Shown piece after piece: positions 54,109 through 63,116 of a stretch of DNA of 64,000 bases. Position 1 is the stretch's first letter. The number at the start of each line of letters is the position of its first letter. The notes beneath the pieces were generated by a model that did not search any database, was not told where the DNA came from, and saw only the letters and a program-made list of their open reading frames with translations. The stretch is from Luteibacter aegosomatis (lineage in GTDB: Bacteria; Pseudomonadota; Gammaproteobacteria; Xanthomonadales; Rhodanobacteraceae), in assembly GCF_023078455.1 (NCBI RefSeq), contig NZ_CP095740.1, positions 3,522,001 through 3,586,000 of the forward strand, in the 5' to 3' direction. Made by a program: the position numbers and the translations under genes.

Positions 54109-55322
54109 GACCTGATGATTCCCCTCGGATCGATGCCGTGACTGCCGAACGGCAGGGTACGCTGGATATCCCTGCGTACGCCGTCTTCCTGCTGCATGAG
54201 GTCGACGACGACCGGCTCGCCGATCGCCTGCTTGTCCGCACGGCTGAGCAATGCTACCCGCGGCTGCAGGCGCCGTGCAGGGTTCTGCATCATCACCACC
54301 GCCACCTCGCCCGTGTTGAGCTCCACCAGCGACCCGGTGGGATAGACGCCGATGCAGGCCTGGAACTGCTCCACCAGTTCCCCCTGGAACTCGCGATCGC
54401 GCCCGGCGTACATGTGCCGGACGGCGTTGTGCTGCGACACCGGGGCGCGGTACGGCCGGTCGGCCGACATCGCCTGGTAGGTGTCGATGATGGCCGCGAT
54501 GCGGCCGGCCAGGGGAATGGCCGTACCGACGAGGCCGGCCGGGTAGCCGGTGCCGTCGAAGCGCTCGTGGTGGGTGGCGACCATGTCGCGCACCTCGGCG
54601 TCGGTGACGCCGGCGCGGTCGAGGATGGCCATGCCCTCCTCCACGTGCTGCCGAGCCTGCGCCCACTCGGCGTCGTTGAGCGGACCGTCGCGCTCGAGCA
54701 CCTCGGGCGGCAGGCGGCACATGCCGACGTCGAGCAGGAGGCCGCCCTTGGCCAGGCTGACGATGGCCTCCTCGTCGAATCCCATGTGGCGCCCGAAGGC
54801 GGCCGCGAGGCTTCCGCAGCCGACCGCCCGACGGTAGGCGTAGCCGTCGCGGCGGCGCAGGCTTTCCACCCAGAGGAAGGCGTCGGCGCTGCGCAGCACG
54901 CTGCTGACCATGGGCCGGACGGCGGCGTCGAGCGCCTCCCGGTCGAAGCCACCCTCGTTGCGCACGTCGCGCATGAGGCGGCCGGTGAAACCATGCATCG
55001 CCTCGAAGGCTTCCTCCGCGCGGGGCAGTTCCTCGTCGTGGGTGGCGGTGTCGGCATAGGTCTGGCGGGAGACCAGGCGCAGGTTGAGCGCCGGGCGCGG
55101 GGCCGCGGCGGCGACGACGCGCGCCGGCATGACGCGGCGCTGCATGTCGACGAACACGTACTTGCAGAAGCGGCTGAGCCTATCGATGTCGTCCCGCGAA
55201 GTGATCGGCACGCCCGCTATCGGAAACGGGGTGTCGGACCACTCGCAATCCAGGCGGCTGACGTACATGCCGACTTCCAGGTCGGACACGAACACGCGCC
55301 TCTCCACCAGATCGTACGCCAC
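54105..55322 (-). CDS. DUF3391-HD-GYP protein with degenerate metal site
   Basis: This 405-aa protein has the DUF3391-type N-terminus (ERRVFVSDLEVGMYVSRLDC) and an HD-GYP fold (about 135-325). HHERFDGTGYP, QHVEEGMAIL and IIDTYQAMSADRPYR are kept. The first metal-binding His is Arg (YAYRRAVG) and the HDxGK block is LLLDVGMCRLP, so His and Lys are missing there. It is probably inactive or only partly active. GTG 55322 has AAGGAG upstream. It is the first gene of the two-gene cyclic-di-GMP operon. Confidence 0.85.
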   Translation of the reverse strand: MAYDLVERRVFVSDLEVGMYVSRLDCEWSDTPFPIAGVPITSRDDIDRLSRFCKYVFVDMQRRVMPARVVAAAAPRPALNLRLVSRQTYADTATHDEELPRAEEAFEAMHGFTGRLMRDVRNEGGFDREALDAAVRPMVSSVLRSADAFLWVESLRRRDGYAYRRAVGCGSLAAAFGRHMGFDEEAIVSLAKGGLLLDVGMCRLPPEVLERDGPLNDAEWAQARQHVEEGMAILDRAGVTDAEVRDMVATHHERFDGTGYPAGLVGTAIPLAGRIAAIIDTYQAMSADRPYRAPVSQHNAVRHMYAGRDREFQGELVEQFQACIGVYPTGSLVELNTGEVAVVMMQNPARRLQPRVALLSRADKQAIGEPVVVDLMQQEDGVRRDIQRTLPFGSHGIDPRGIIRS

Positions 55323-55567
55323 TTGCCACTGCTCCTTCGGTTCGAACGATGACGCACCTGACCGCCGCGACGCATCCCCTCCCGGTGCGTCGCATTCAGC
55401 TGAACAGCATGCCGAATTTGCCTTCCCCGGGGCTACCCACGGTCGACCCGGGGCTTATCGGCCGGTTCAGGTGAAACTGAAGAGCCTTGGAGGCATGTCA
55501 GGAAAAGGAGCGACACCCGGTCTTCTCGGGCAAGCCCACCCAAGGCATCGTCCCAAGGAGACGCCCC

Positions 55568-56233
55568 ATGAACCGCCTGATTCCCGTGCTCCTGCTCGCC
55601 CTGACCGCCTGCACCGCCTCGGCCCGCGAAGAGGGTGTGCGGCTGCCTCCCCCCTCGCTCGATGCCGCCGCAGCCGCCGGCGACGCCACCGCCGTCTTCG
55701 CCGGCGGCTGCTTCTGGGGCGTCGAGGGGGTGTTCCAGCACGTGCGCGGGGTGAAAAGCGTGCGCACCGGCTACGCCGGCGGCGACGCGGCCCATGCCAA
55801 CTACGACGACGTGAGCGATGGCGACACGGGCCACGCCGAGTCGGTGAAGGTGGTCTACGATCCCGCCCAGGTCACCTACGGCCAGCTGCTGCAGGTGTTC
55901 TTCTCCGTGGTGCAGGACCCCACGCTGCTCAACCGCCAGGGCCCCGACAGTGGCACCCAGTACCGATCCGCGATTTTTTACGGCACGCCCGAACAGAAGA
56001 AGGTGGCCGATGCCTACATTGCCCAGCTTACCGCCGCCCACGCGTTTTCCGGGCCGATCGTGACCCAGGTGGTTCCGCTGAAGGGTTTCTATCTTGCCGA
56101 AAACGAGCACCAGGACTACATGCGGCTGAATCCGGATACCCCGTACATCGCGATCAACGACAGGCCGAAGGTGCTGGCGTTGGCGCGGATCTATCCGGAG
56201 CGGTACACCCCGCAGTGGGCCAATGGGCGGTAG
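55568..56233 (+). CDS. msrA: Exported peptide-methionine (S)-S-oxide reductase MsrA
   Basis: This 221-aa MsrA carries an export signal MNRLIPVLLLALTACTASA; LTAC is a possible lipobox, so it may be a lipoprotein. The catalytic cysteine is in GGCFWGVEG (Cys48). GYAGG, YDDVSDGDTGHAE and DPTLLNRQGPD match the family. Strong AAGGAG precedes ATG 55568. It repairs oxidised methionine in envelope proteins. The reported Cys-recycling partner is not in the window. Confidence 0.92.
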   Translation: MNRLIPVLLLALTACTASAREEGVRLPPPSLDAAAAAGDATAVFAGGCFWGVEGVFQHVRGVKSVRTGYAGGDAAHANYDDVSDGDTGHAESVKVVYDPAQVTYGQLLQVFFSVVQDPTLLNRQGPDSGTQYRSAIFYGTPEQKKVADAYIAQLTAAHAFSGPIVTQVVPLKGFYLAENEHQDYMRLNPDTPYIAINDRPKVLALARIYPERYTPQWANGR

Positions 56234-56237
56234 TCCC

Positions 56238-56326
56238 GAATCGCGGACAGGGTCCGCTCCCACCCGCCAGTAGGAAAATCCACTGCCGAAGGGTGGGAGT
56301 GGACCCGGTCCGCGATTCCCGCGAAG
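56238..56326. repeat. REP-like inverted repeat between msrA and hutU
   Basis: 27-bp arms (56238-56264 and 56292-56318) matching at 25 positions. The right half reads GGTGGGAGTGGACCCGGTCC, then GCGATTCCCGCGAA, the same family as the repeats at 52760 and 60482. It separates the convergent msrA and hutU genes. Confidence 0.85.
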
Positions 56327-56332
56327 CGTCGG

Positions 56333-58006
56333 TCAGCCGATCATCGGCAGCTTCAGTCCCTGCTCCTTTGCGCACGCCACGGCGTCGTCATACCCCGCAT
56401 CCGCATGCCGCATCACGCCCGTGCCCGGATCGTTCCACAGCACGCGGGCGATGCGCCGATCCGCCGCCTCGCTGCCGTCGCAGACGATCACCACGCCGCT
56501 GTGCTGGCTGTAACCCATGCCGACGCCGCCGCCGTGATGCAGGCTCACCCAGGTGGCGCCGCCGGCCACGTTGAGCATCGCGTTCAACAGCGGCCAGTCG
56601 CTCACGGCGTCGCTGCCGTCGCGCATGGCTTCGGTTTCGCGGTTGGGGCTGGCGACCGAACCCGAATCCAGGTGGTCGCGACCGATCACCACCGGCGCCT
56701 TGAGTTCGCCGTTGCGCACCATCTCGTTGAAGGCCAGGCCCAGGCGATGGCGTTGGCCCAGTCCCACCCAGCAGATGCGCGCCGGCAGGCCCTGGAAGCG
56801 GATGCGCTCGCCGGCCATGTCGAGCCACCGATGCAGGTGCGGATCGTCGGGGATCAGCTCCTTCACCTTGGCGTCGGTCTTGTAGATGTCTTCCGGATCG
56901 CCCGACAGCGCCACCCAGCGGAACGGGCCCACGCCGCGGCAGAACAGCGGGCGCACGAAGGCGGGCACGAAGCCGGGGAAGGCGAACGCGTCGCCCAGGC
57001 CTTCGTCTTTCGCCATCTGGCGAATGTTGTTGCCGTAATCGAAGGTGGGCACGCCCTGCGCATGGAAGGCGAGCATCGCCTCGACGTGGCGACGCATCGA
57101 GGCCTTGGCCGCGCGCGACGTACCGGCCGGGTCGCTCTTGCGACGCTCGAACCATTCCTCCACCGTCCAGCCCGACGGCAAATAGCCGTTGACCGGGTCG
57201 TGGGCGCTGGTCTGGTCGGTAACCGCGTCGGGCCGGACCCCACGGCGCACCAGTTCGGGCAGCACGTCCGCCGCGTTGCCCAGCAGGGCCACGGACACCG
57301 CGCGACCTTCCTTCGCGTAACGCTCGAGCCTTGCCAGGGCGTCGTCGAGGTCGCTGGCCTGTTCGTCGACGTAACGCGTCTTCAGGCGGAAGTCGATGCG
57401 GCTCTGCTGGCACTCCACGGTGAGTGACGACGCGCCAGCCAGGCTCGCGGCCAGCGGCTGCGCGCCACCCATGCCGCCCAGGCCCGCCGTGAGGATCCAG
57501 CGGCCGGCGAGGTTGCCGCCGTAGTGCTGGCGGCCCATTTCCACGAAGGTTTCGTAGGTGCCCTGCACGATGCCCTGCGACCCGATGTAGATCCACGAGC
57601 CGGCCGTCATCTGGCCGTACATCATGAGTCCCTTGCGATCGAGTTCGTTGAAGTGCTCCCAGTTGGCCCAGGCCGGCACGAGGTTGGAGTTGGCGATGAG
57701 TACGCGCGGCGCGTCCGGGTGCGACGGGAATACGCCCACCGGCTTGCCCGACTGCACCAGCAGGGTTTCGTCGTCGCGCAGTTCGCGCAGGGAGCGCAGG
57801 ATCGCGTCGAAGCATTCCCAGTTGCGCGCTGCGCGGCCGATGCCGCCGTACACCACCAATTCGGCCGGATTTTCCGCCACCTCGGGATCGAGGTTGTTCT
57901 GCAACATGCGGAACGGGGCTTCGGTGAGCCAGCTCTTGCAGGTAAGTTCCGCGCCGCGCGGCGCGCGGACGGTTCGGGTGGTGTCGATGCGCGTCACGGC
58001 CGTCAT
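56333..58006 (-). CDS. hutU: Urocanate hydratase
   Basis: This 557-aa enzyme is step two of histidine degradation, converting urocanate to imidazolone propionate with a bound NAD+. It carries [26 protein letters not shown] (NAD site), the family signature [20 protein letters not shown], and [17 protein letters not shown] 58006 was chosen from a GGAG site and the family length. No other hut gene lies nearby, so the pathway is split or elsewhere. Confidence 0.95.
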   Translation of the reverse strand: MTAVTRIDTTRTVRAPRGAELTCKSWLTEAPFRMLQNNLDPEVAENPAELVVYGGIGRAARNWECFDAILRSLRELRDDETLLVQSGKPVGVFPSHPDAPRVLIANSNLVPAWANWEHFNELDRKGLMMYGQMTAGSWIYIGSQGIVQGTYETFVEMGRQHYGGNLAGRWILTAGLGGMGGAQPLAASLAGASSLTVECQQSRIDFRLKTRYVDEQASDLDDALARLERYAKEGRAVSVALLGNAADVLPELVRRGVRPDAVTDQTSAHDPVNGYLPSGWTVEEWFERRKSDPAGTSRAAKASMRRHVEAMLAFHAQGVPTFDYGNNIRQMAKDEGLGDAFAFPGFVPAFVRPLFCRGVGPFRWVALSGDPEDIYKTDAKVKELIPDDPHLHRWLDMAGERIRFQGLPARICWVGLGQRHRLGLAFNEMVRNGELKAPVVIGRDHLDSGSVASPNRETEAMRDGSDAVSDWPLLNAMLNVAGGATWVSLHHGGGVGMGYSQHSGVVIVCDGSEAADRRIARVLWNDPGTGVMRHADAGYDDAVACAKEQGLKLPMIG

Positions 58007-58081
58007 CGGGAGCTCCGTCAATGCGGGAAAGCGCCGATTATGGGCGGCGGCCTTCACGCGCCGCCATACGCGATGCAGCAA

Positions 58082-58492
58082 TCAGCGGCCGGTGCTCGAC
58101 GTGCCGGCCGGCGGGGGCGGCTGCCCCGGGTGGCGATCGTTGTACCGTTTGACCTCGTCGTCCTGCTTGGCGCGGTAGAGGTTCTGCTGGGTGCGATTGG
58201 CGTTGTCGAGCTGGCTGCGCAGGGCCGGATCGGTGGTCGCGTTCATCTGCCGGTTGACGTTGTCCTGCTGCAACTGCTGCTGCACCGCGTTCTGGCGTTG
58301 CTGGCTCTGCACCCGGGAGCGATCCACCGCGCGCTGCCAGTCTTGCTGCGCCGACGATGGCGCCGTGTAGGCCGGCCGCTGGGGCTGCCCGGCGGGGCGG
58401 GAGGGTTGTTGGGGCTGTGCCTGCGCGAGCGCCAGGGCGGGAAGCGCGGCGGCGAGCAGGAACAGAAATTTCTTGCGTGATGAATTGGTCAT
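58082..58492 (-). CDS. Small exported Gln-rich protein
   Basis: This 136-aa protein has a clear signal peptide (MTNSSRKKFLFLLAAALPALALA, cut before QAQPQQ). The mature part is rich in Gln, Pro, Arg and Asn, with a helical, coiled-coil-like stretch (about 65-115) and a Pro-rich tail. No known domain was recognised. It is divergent from the NPP-family gene with only 49 bp between the starts. Function unknown. Confidence 0.68.
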   Translation of the reverse strand: MTNSSRKKFLFLLAAALPALALAQAQPQQPSRPAGQPQRPAYTAPSSAQQDWQRAVDRSRVQSQQRQNAVQQQLQQDNVNRQMNATTDPALRSQLDNANRTQQNLYRAKQDDEVKRYNDRHPGQPPPPAGTSSTGR

Positions 58493-58541
58493 CGTCCTGG
58501 TCCATCATTTCAGGGACTGTCCCCAGATTACGTTTCCCTAC

Positions 58542-59807
58542 ATGAATCCTGCGTTTTCCTTTCGGTGGCGCCTCGCCGCCGTATGGCTGATCGGCCTGTT
58601 CGCCGGTTGCGCCCAGCAGCCGCCCCGCCCCGCCACCCTGCCGCATCCCGTGTTGCTCGTCTCGATCGATGCTTTCCGGCCCGATTACCGCGAGCGCGGC
58701 CTCACGCCCAACCTCGATGCCTTGGCCGACGACGGCGCCCACGCGCCCTATATGCTGCCGTCGTTTCCCTCGCTGACCTTTCCCAACCACTACACGCTGG
58801 TCACCGGCCGCGTGCCCGACCGCAACGGCATCGTGAACAACACGATGCGCGACCCGGTGCTGGGCAAGTTCAGCCTGTCCCGGCACGATGCCACCAGCGA
58901 CGGCCGCTGGTGGGCCGATGCCGAGCCGATCTGGGTAACGGTGCAGAAGCACGGCCTGCACACGGCCACGATGTTCTGGCCGGGCACCGAAGCGAAGATC
59001 CATGGCGTCCGGCCGGATCGCTGGATTCCGTTCGACGATTCGCTCACCTCGCGCCAGCGCGTGGACAAGCTGCTCTCCTGGATCGACGAGCCAGGCGCCA
59101 CGCCCGTCTTCGACACGCTGTATTTCGACGCCGTGGACCACGCCGGGCACGAGTACGGCCCCGATTCGCCGGAAGTGAACGCGGCATTGCGGGAGGTGGA
59201 CGACGCCCTGGGTTACCTGGTCGCCGGGCTTCGTCGCCGGGGCCTCTACGATCGGATGAACATCGTGGTGCTGTCCGACCACGGCATGGCCTACGTGCCC
59301 AAGGGCAACATCGTGTTCGCCGACCAGGAAACCGACCTTGACGACCTGGAGCCGGTGTCCTACGGCGTGATGGCCACGTTCGATCCCAAGCCCGGCCACG
59401 ACGACACCCGTGCCGTGGCCCGCCTGCTCGGCCCGCATGAGCACATGAAGTGCTACCGCCGCGAAGACCTGCCCAAGCGGCTCGACTACGGCACCCACCG
59501 CCGCGTGCCGGCGTTCCTGTGCCTGGCGGATACCGGCTGGGCGATCATCAGCCACGAGGTGCTGGCCCAGCGCAAGGACCCGATGTCGCTCGGCGAGCAC
59601 GGCTACGACAACCTCGATCCGACCATGCGCGCGCTGTTCGTGGCGCACGGGCCGGATATCGCCCGGGGCGTCACCGTGGCGCCGTTTCCCAACGTCGACG
59701 TCTACCCCCTGCTCATGCACCTGCTGGGCATCCCCGCCCTGCCCAACGACGGGCACCTGGACGACGTGAAGGGCGTGCTGGCGCCCCGGGACCGGGGAAT
59801 CCCGTAG
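58542..59807 (+). CDS. Lipoprotein nucleotide pyrophosphatase/phosphodiesterase (NPP, alkaline-phosphatase superfamily)
   Basis: This 421-aa envelope protein has a lipobox LFAGC near residue 24. The alkaline-phosphatase fold shows SIDAFRPDY (metal Asp), the Thr nucleophile in SLTFPNHYTLVTG, and the other metal ligands in FDAVDHAGHEYGP, LSDHGM and GEHGYDN. This pattern is the NPP branch, which cleaves nucleotide or phospholipid phosphodiesters. ATG 58542 was chosen because the signal starts there; the frame is open further upstream but overlaps the divergent gene. Confidence 0.88.
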   Translation: MNPAFSFRWRLAAVWLIGLFAGCAQQPPRPATLPHPVLLVSIDAFRPDYRERGLTPNLDALADDGAHAPYMLPSFPSLTFPNHYTLVTGRVPDRNGIVNNTMRDPVLGKFSLSRHDATSDGRWWADAEPIWVTVQKHGLHTATMFWPGTEAKIHGVRPDRWIPFDDSLTSRQRVDKLLSWIDEPGATPVFDTLYFDAVDHAGHEYGPDSPEVNAALREVDDALGYLVAGLRRRGLYDRMNIVVLSDHGMAYVPKGNIVFADQETDLDDLEPVSYGVMATFDPKPGHDDTRAVARLLGPHEHMKCYRREDLPKRLDYGTHRRVPAFLCLADTGWAIISHEVLAQRKDPMSLGEHGYDNLDPTMRALFVAHGPDIARGVTVAPFPNVDVYPLLMHLLGIPALPNDGHLDDVKGVLAPRDRGIP

Positions 59808-59817
59808 AATTGGGGGC

Positions 59818-60210
59818 ATGCGCCAGATCTATACCTCGCCCCGCCACGACAACATCGACCGGATCGTGGCCCTCCTCGCCGAGCACGACGTGGAGACCAC
59901 GGTCACCAACCGGTCGAACTGGAACCGCTCGTCCTACCAGCGGTTCAGCTACTCGCAGCGCAACGACAACCGCGAGTCGTGGCCCCAGGTGTGGGTCAAG
60001 AGCGCCGACGACTTCCCGAAGGCCCGCGCCCTGCTGAAGGACATCGGCATCGAGCCGGTGGTGCGCTTCCAGGAAGAACTCCGCGTCCACCGCAATCCGG
60101 GCTTGCAGCCGCCCGCGCAGCGCACCGCGGCGCGCGTGCGGCTGATGGTGCTCGCGATCGTCGCCGGCGTGGCGGTGGTGGCGGTGCTGAAGGCCACCCA
60201 GGTTCTCTGA
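59818..60210 (+). CDS. DUF2007-like protein with C-terminal membrane anchor
   Basis: This 130-aa protein begins MRQIYTSPRHDNIDRIVALL, like DUF2007-type putative signal-transducing proteins found in Xanthomonadales. A folded part of about 85 residues ends with a WVKSADDFPKARALLKDIG helix, then a hydrophobic C-terminus (about 107-127). ATG 59818 has GGGGG upstream. The bphO start follows its stop directly, so it is probably the first gene of the bphO-bphP operon. Function unknown. Confidence 0.72.
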   Translation: MRQIYTSPRHDNIDRIVALLAEHDVETTVTNRSNWNRSSYQRFSYSQRNDNRESWPQVWVKSADDFPKARALLKDIGIEPVVRFQEELRVHRNPGLQPPAQRTAARVRLMVLAIVAGVAVVAVLKATQVL

Positions 60211-60831
60211 ATGGACGGCGATGCCGCGTCCACGCCTGCCCACCGGATCCTGCGCGAACGCACGCGCGACGCGCACGAGGCGGTCGAAGCCGCCGAGGGT
60301 ATGCGGCGGTTGATGGATGGGCGGATGGACGAGGCCGGCTATGAGGCATTGCTGGCGGCGCAGTGGGGGTTGTTTCGGGCGTGGGAGCATGAGCGGGCCG
60401 GTTGGCTCGACGGCATTTCGTCTCGCTGGCTCTACACGTCGCGCTTGGCTCCGCTCGACATGGATCTTGCCGCAAGTCCCTTCGCGGACGGCATCCGCTC
60501 CCACCCCCTACCGGAGGATGGCAGCGGATCCTATCCGCGATTCCCGCGAACCGAGCCATCCGAAGCCACCTTCTGGGGCGAACTCTACGTCGTCGAAGGC
60601 TCCACCCTCGGCGCCCGTCTCATCGTCAAGCACCTGCGCGAACGCTTCCCCGCGCATCCTCACCGCTACTACGCCTTGGGCGAAACCACACCTGCCCGCT
60701 GGCGCCGCTTCCAGTCCCTCCTCGACGCCGAACTGAAGGACGACGACGCCCGGCATCATGCCGTGGAAGGCGCCCATCACATGTTCGCGCGCTTTCGACA
60801 AGCGCTACAGGATCCTGCCGCCCATGTCTGA
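60211..60831 (+). CDS. bphO: Heme oxygenase (BphO) with a REP-encoded internal segment
   Basis: This 206-aa helical enzyme should open heme to biliverdin for the phytochrome encoded next. The proximal His is in RTRDAHEAVEA (His22); YVVEGSTLGARLI (about 126-138) matches the family's distal-helix glycines. Between them, residues about 91-115 (GIRSHPLPEDGSGSYPRFPR) are encoded by a REP-like repeat (60482-60550), which adds a Pro/Gly-rich in-frame segment. Both ends of the family fold are retained, so the protein may still work. It overlaps bphP by 8 bp. Confidence 0.85.
   Translation: MDGDAASTPAHRILRERTRDAHEAVEAAEGMRRLMDGRMDEAGYEALLAAQWGLFRAWEHERAGWLDGISSRWLYTSRLAPLDMDLAASPFADGIRSHPLPEDGSGSYPRFPRTEPSEATFWGELYVVEGSTLGARLIVKHLRERFPAHPHRYYALGETTPARWRRFQSLLDAELKDDDARHHAVEGAHHMFARFRQALQDPAAHV
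60482..60550. repeat. REP-like inverted repeat inside bphO
   Basis: Same family as 52760 and 56238. Left arm (TCGCGGACGGCATCCGCTCC and on) and right arm (GCGGATCCTATCCGCGATTC with CCGCGAA after it) pair with about six mismatches. It lies wholly within the coding frame and has no stop in the used frame. REP elements normally sit between genes, so the location is unusual. Confidence 0.8.
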
Positions 60832-62356
60832 GCTGCCCGACCTCACCGCCTGCGATCGCGAACCGATCCACATTCCCGGCTCGATCCAACCCCATGGCGT
60901 ACTTCTGGTCGTGGACGCGGCAACGCGGTCGATCGTCCAGGCCAGCGAGAACGCGCCCGAACTCTTCGGCACGAACATCGGCACCCTGCTCGACGCCCCC
61001 CTGGACGACGTATTGACGCTGCCGGCGGACCTGTTCGACGACGACGAACGGCCCGCGCACAGCGCCTGGGTACGGGTGGGGTTTCCCACCTGTACGCACG
61101 ATGCCGACTGGTACGCCTGCGTGCATGCCTACGACACACGGTGGATGGTCGAGATCGAGCCGCGCGAAGCCTATTTCGAGGACGACCCGATCCGCGTCGC
61201 CTACGAGCTGGCCCGCAAGCTCGAAAACGACCCCACCGTCGAACGCGCCGCGGCCCGCATGGCGCGCAGCCTGCGCAACGTGCTCGGCTACGACCGGATC
61301 ATGGTCTACCGCTTCGACCACGAGTGGAACGGCGAAGTGGTGGCCGAGGCACGCCGCGACGATCTCGAGGCCTATCTCGGCCTGCACTACCCGCATACCG
61401 ATATCCCGGCGCAGGCCCGCGCCCTTTACCTGCGCAACCGCGTGCGACAGATCAGCGACTGCAAGTACGTGCCGTCGCGCATCCTGCCCGCCTACGATCC
61501 GCAGACGGGCGAAGCCACCGATCTCTCCGACGTGTCGTTGCGCAGCGTCTCGCCGGTGCACCTGGAATACCTCGGCAACATGGGCGTCACCGGCACGCTG
61601 GTGGCCTCCATCATCACCGGCGGCCGCCTGTGGGGCCTGATCTCCTGCCACCACTACAGCCCGTTCTTCGCCGACCACCAGATGCGCGAGGTCGCCGACG
61701 CCATGGCGCGCTCGTTCGCCGCGCGCGTGGCCGCCGTCGAAGAACTCGACCACATCGAAATCGAAAGCACCCTGCTCACGGTGCGCGAGAAACTCATCAC
61801 CGCGTTCAACGAGAGCGAGCGCGTCGATCCGGACCTGCTCGCCTCGCTGGCGCCCGAACTGCTCGACGTGGTGGACGCCGATGGCGTCGCCGTGTTCGTC
61901 GGTCCACGCGTGATCCGGCATGGCATCCTGCCGGATGAAGCCACCTTGCTGCGCATTCGTCGCGCGGTCGGCGGCGAAGAGCTCACCGGCAACGATGGCG
62001 TGGTGGGAGTGCTGCACACCGACAGCCTCGGCGAGCGATTCCCCGGGCTGGACGATCCCGCCGCCACCGGGACCGCCGCCGGCATCATCTACATGCCCCT
62101 GGAGTCGGGCACGACGACGGCGGCGCTGATGTGGACGCGAACGGAGCAGGTCCGCCAAGTCCGCTGGGGCGGCAATCCGTCGCTCGCCAAACTGGAGACC
62201 ATTCCCGGCGCGCGCCTGTCGCCACGGCAGAGTTTCGCCGCCTGGCAGGAAACCGTGCGCGGGCGTTCGCGCCCCTGGTCTCGCCAGCACCTGGATTCGG
62301 CGCGGGGCCTGCGCGTGCTCATCGAACTGATGTCGGCGCGGAATCCGGCCGCCTGA
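60824..62356 (+). CDS. bphP: Bacteriophytochrome photosensory module (PAS-GAF-PHY) without output domain
   Basis: This 510-aa phytochrome has the biliverdin-binding cysteine at residue 10 (TACDREPIHIPGSIQPHG). The GAF domain (about 135-300) has YPHTDIPAQARALY near 188. The PHY domain (about 310-500) has WGGNP and the tongue motif PRQSFAAWQ near 466. The protein ends about 35 residues later (ELMSARNPAA) where a histidine kinase or other output domain normally begins. Only 51 bp separate it from the next gene and no kinase remnant is there. It probably signals through a separate partner. Confidence 0.9.
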   Translation: MSELPDLTACDREPIHIPGSIQPHGVLLVVDAATRSIVQASENAPELFGTNIGTLLDAPLDDVLTLPADLFDDDERPAHSAWVRVGFPTCTHDADWYACVHAYDTRWMVEIEPREAYFEDDPIRVAYELARKLENDPTVERAAARMARSLRNVLGYDRIMVYRFDHEWNGEVVAEARRDDLEAYLGLHYPHTDIPAQARALYLRNRVRQISDCKYVPSRILPAYDPQTGEATDLSDVSLRSVSPVHLEYLGNMGVTGTLVASIITGGRLWGLISCHHYSPFFADHQMREVADAMARSFAARVAAVEELDHIEIESTLLTVREKLITAFNESERVDPDLLASLAPELLDVVDADGVAVFVGPRVIRHGILPDEATLLRIRRAVGGEELTGNDGVVGVLHTDSLGERFPGLDDPAATGTAAGIIYMPLESGTTTAALMWTRTEQVRQVRWGGNPSLAKLETIPGARLSPRQSFAAWQETVRGRSRPWSRQHLDSARGLRVLIELMSARNPAA

Positions 62357-62407
62357 GGCGCGCGACGCGGTGACATCGGCTTTCGCGGAGCGCTATAAGA
62401 TGACTCC

Positions 62408-63112
62408 ATGACCGACCGCGTCCGCCTCTTCCAGACCTTGCCGCACACCTGCGGCTACTACGCCGAGCGGACGGCGCAGAATCTCGTCGTCGATCCCGGC
62501 GCGCCGCACCTCGACCGCCTGTACGGCCCCGCCCTGTCCAAAGGGTTCCGTCGCGCGGGAGGCCACCTTTACCTGCCGCAATGCAACGGCTGCCAGGCCT
62601 GCGTACCCTGTCGCATCGACGTGGAGCGATTCGAGCCCAACCGTACGCAGCAGCGCTGCCTGAAGCGCAACGCCGACCTGACGGTCACAGAGGCGATACC
62701 GGGTTTCACGCACGAACGGCATGCGCTGTACGAACGCTATCTCCAGGCGCGGCACAGCGGCGGCGGCATGGATTCGGCCGACGCCGACGATTTCCAGCGG
62801 TTCCTGAGCGCGCCGTGGAGCCCGACGCTGTTCATGGAATTTCGCCGGGGCGATCGCCTGCTGGGCGTGGCCGTCACCGACGTGTTGCTGGCCGGCGTCT
62901 CGGCGGTCTATACCTTCTTCGACCCCGACGAATCGGCGCGCAGCATCGGCACCTTCGGCGTTCTCCAGCAGGTGGACCTGGCCAGGCGTCGCGGCATCCC
63001 CTACCTCTACCTCGGTTTCTGGATCGCCAACCATCCCAAGATGGATTACAAGCGCCGTTTCCACGCGCTCGAAGTGCGTCGCCACGGCCGCTGGATCGCG
63101 ATGCCCGACTGA
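62408..63112 (+). CDS. bpt: Aminoacyl-tRNA-protein transferase (Bpt/Ate family)
   Basis: This 234-aa enzyme attaches Leu or Arg from tRNA to protein N-termini for the N-end-rule pathway. It shows LPHTCGYY, then the cysteine cluster CNGCQACVPCR (about 59-69), RNADLTV, YLQARH and a C-terminal YLYLGFWIANHPKMDYK. The bacterial Bpt type usually transfers leucine to N-terminal Asp/Glu; eukaryotic Ate1 transfers Arg. Length and motifs fit the bacterial form. Confidence 0.92.
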   Translation: MTDRVRLFQTLPHTCGYYAERTAQNLVVDPGAPHLDRLYGPALSKGFRRAGGHLYLPQCNGCQACVPCRIDVERFEPNRTQQRCLKRNADLTVTEAIPGFTHERHALYERYLQARHSGGGMDSADADDFQRFLSAPWSPTLFMEFRRGDRLLGVAVTDVLLAGVSAVYTFFDPDESARSIGTFGVLQQVDLARRRGIPYLYLGFWIANHPKMDYKRRFHALEVRRHGRWIAMPD

Positions 63113-63116
63113 CGGT

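Noticed and set aside
55395-55450. CCCCGGGG...CCCGGGG inverted repeat upstream of msrA
   Set aside because: Short arms, no T-run and no similarity to the REP family; could be chance in GC-rich DNA.
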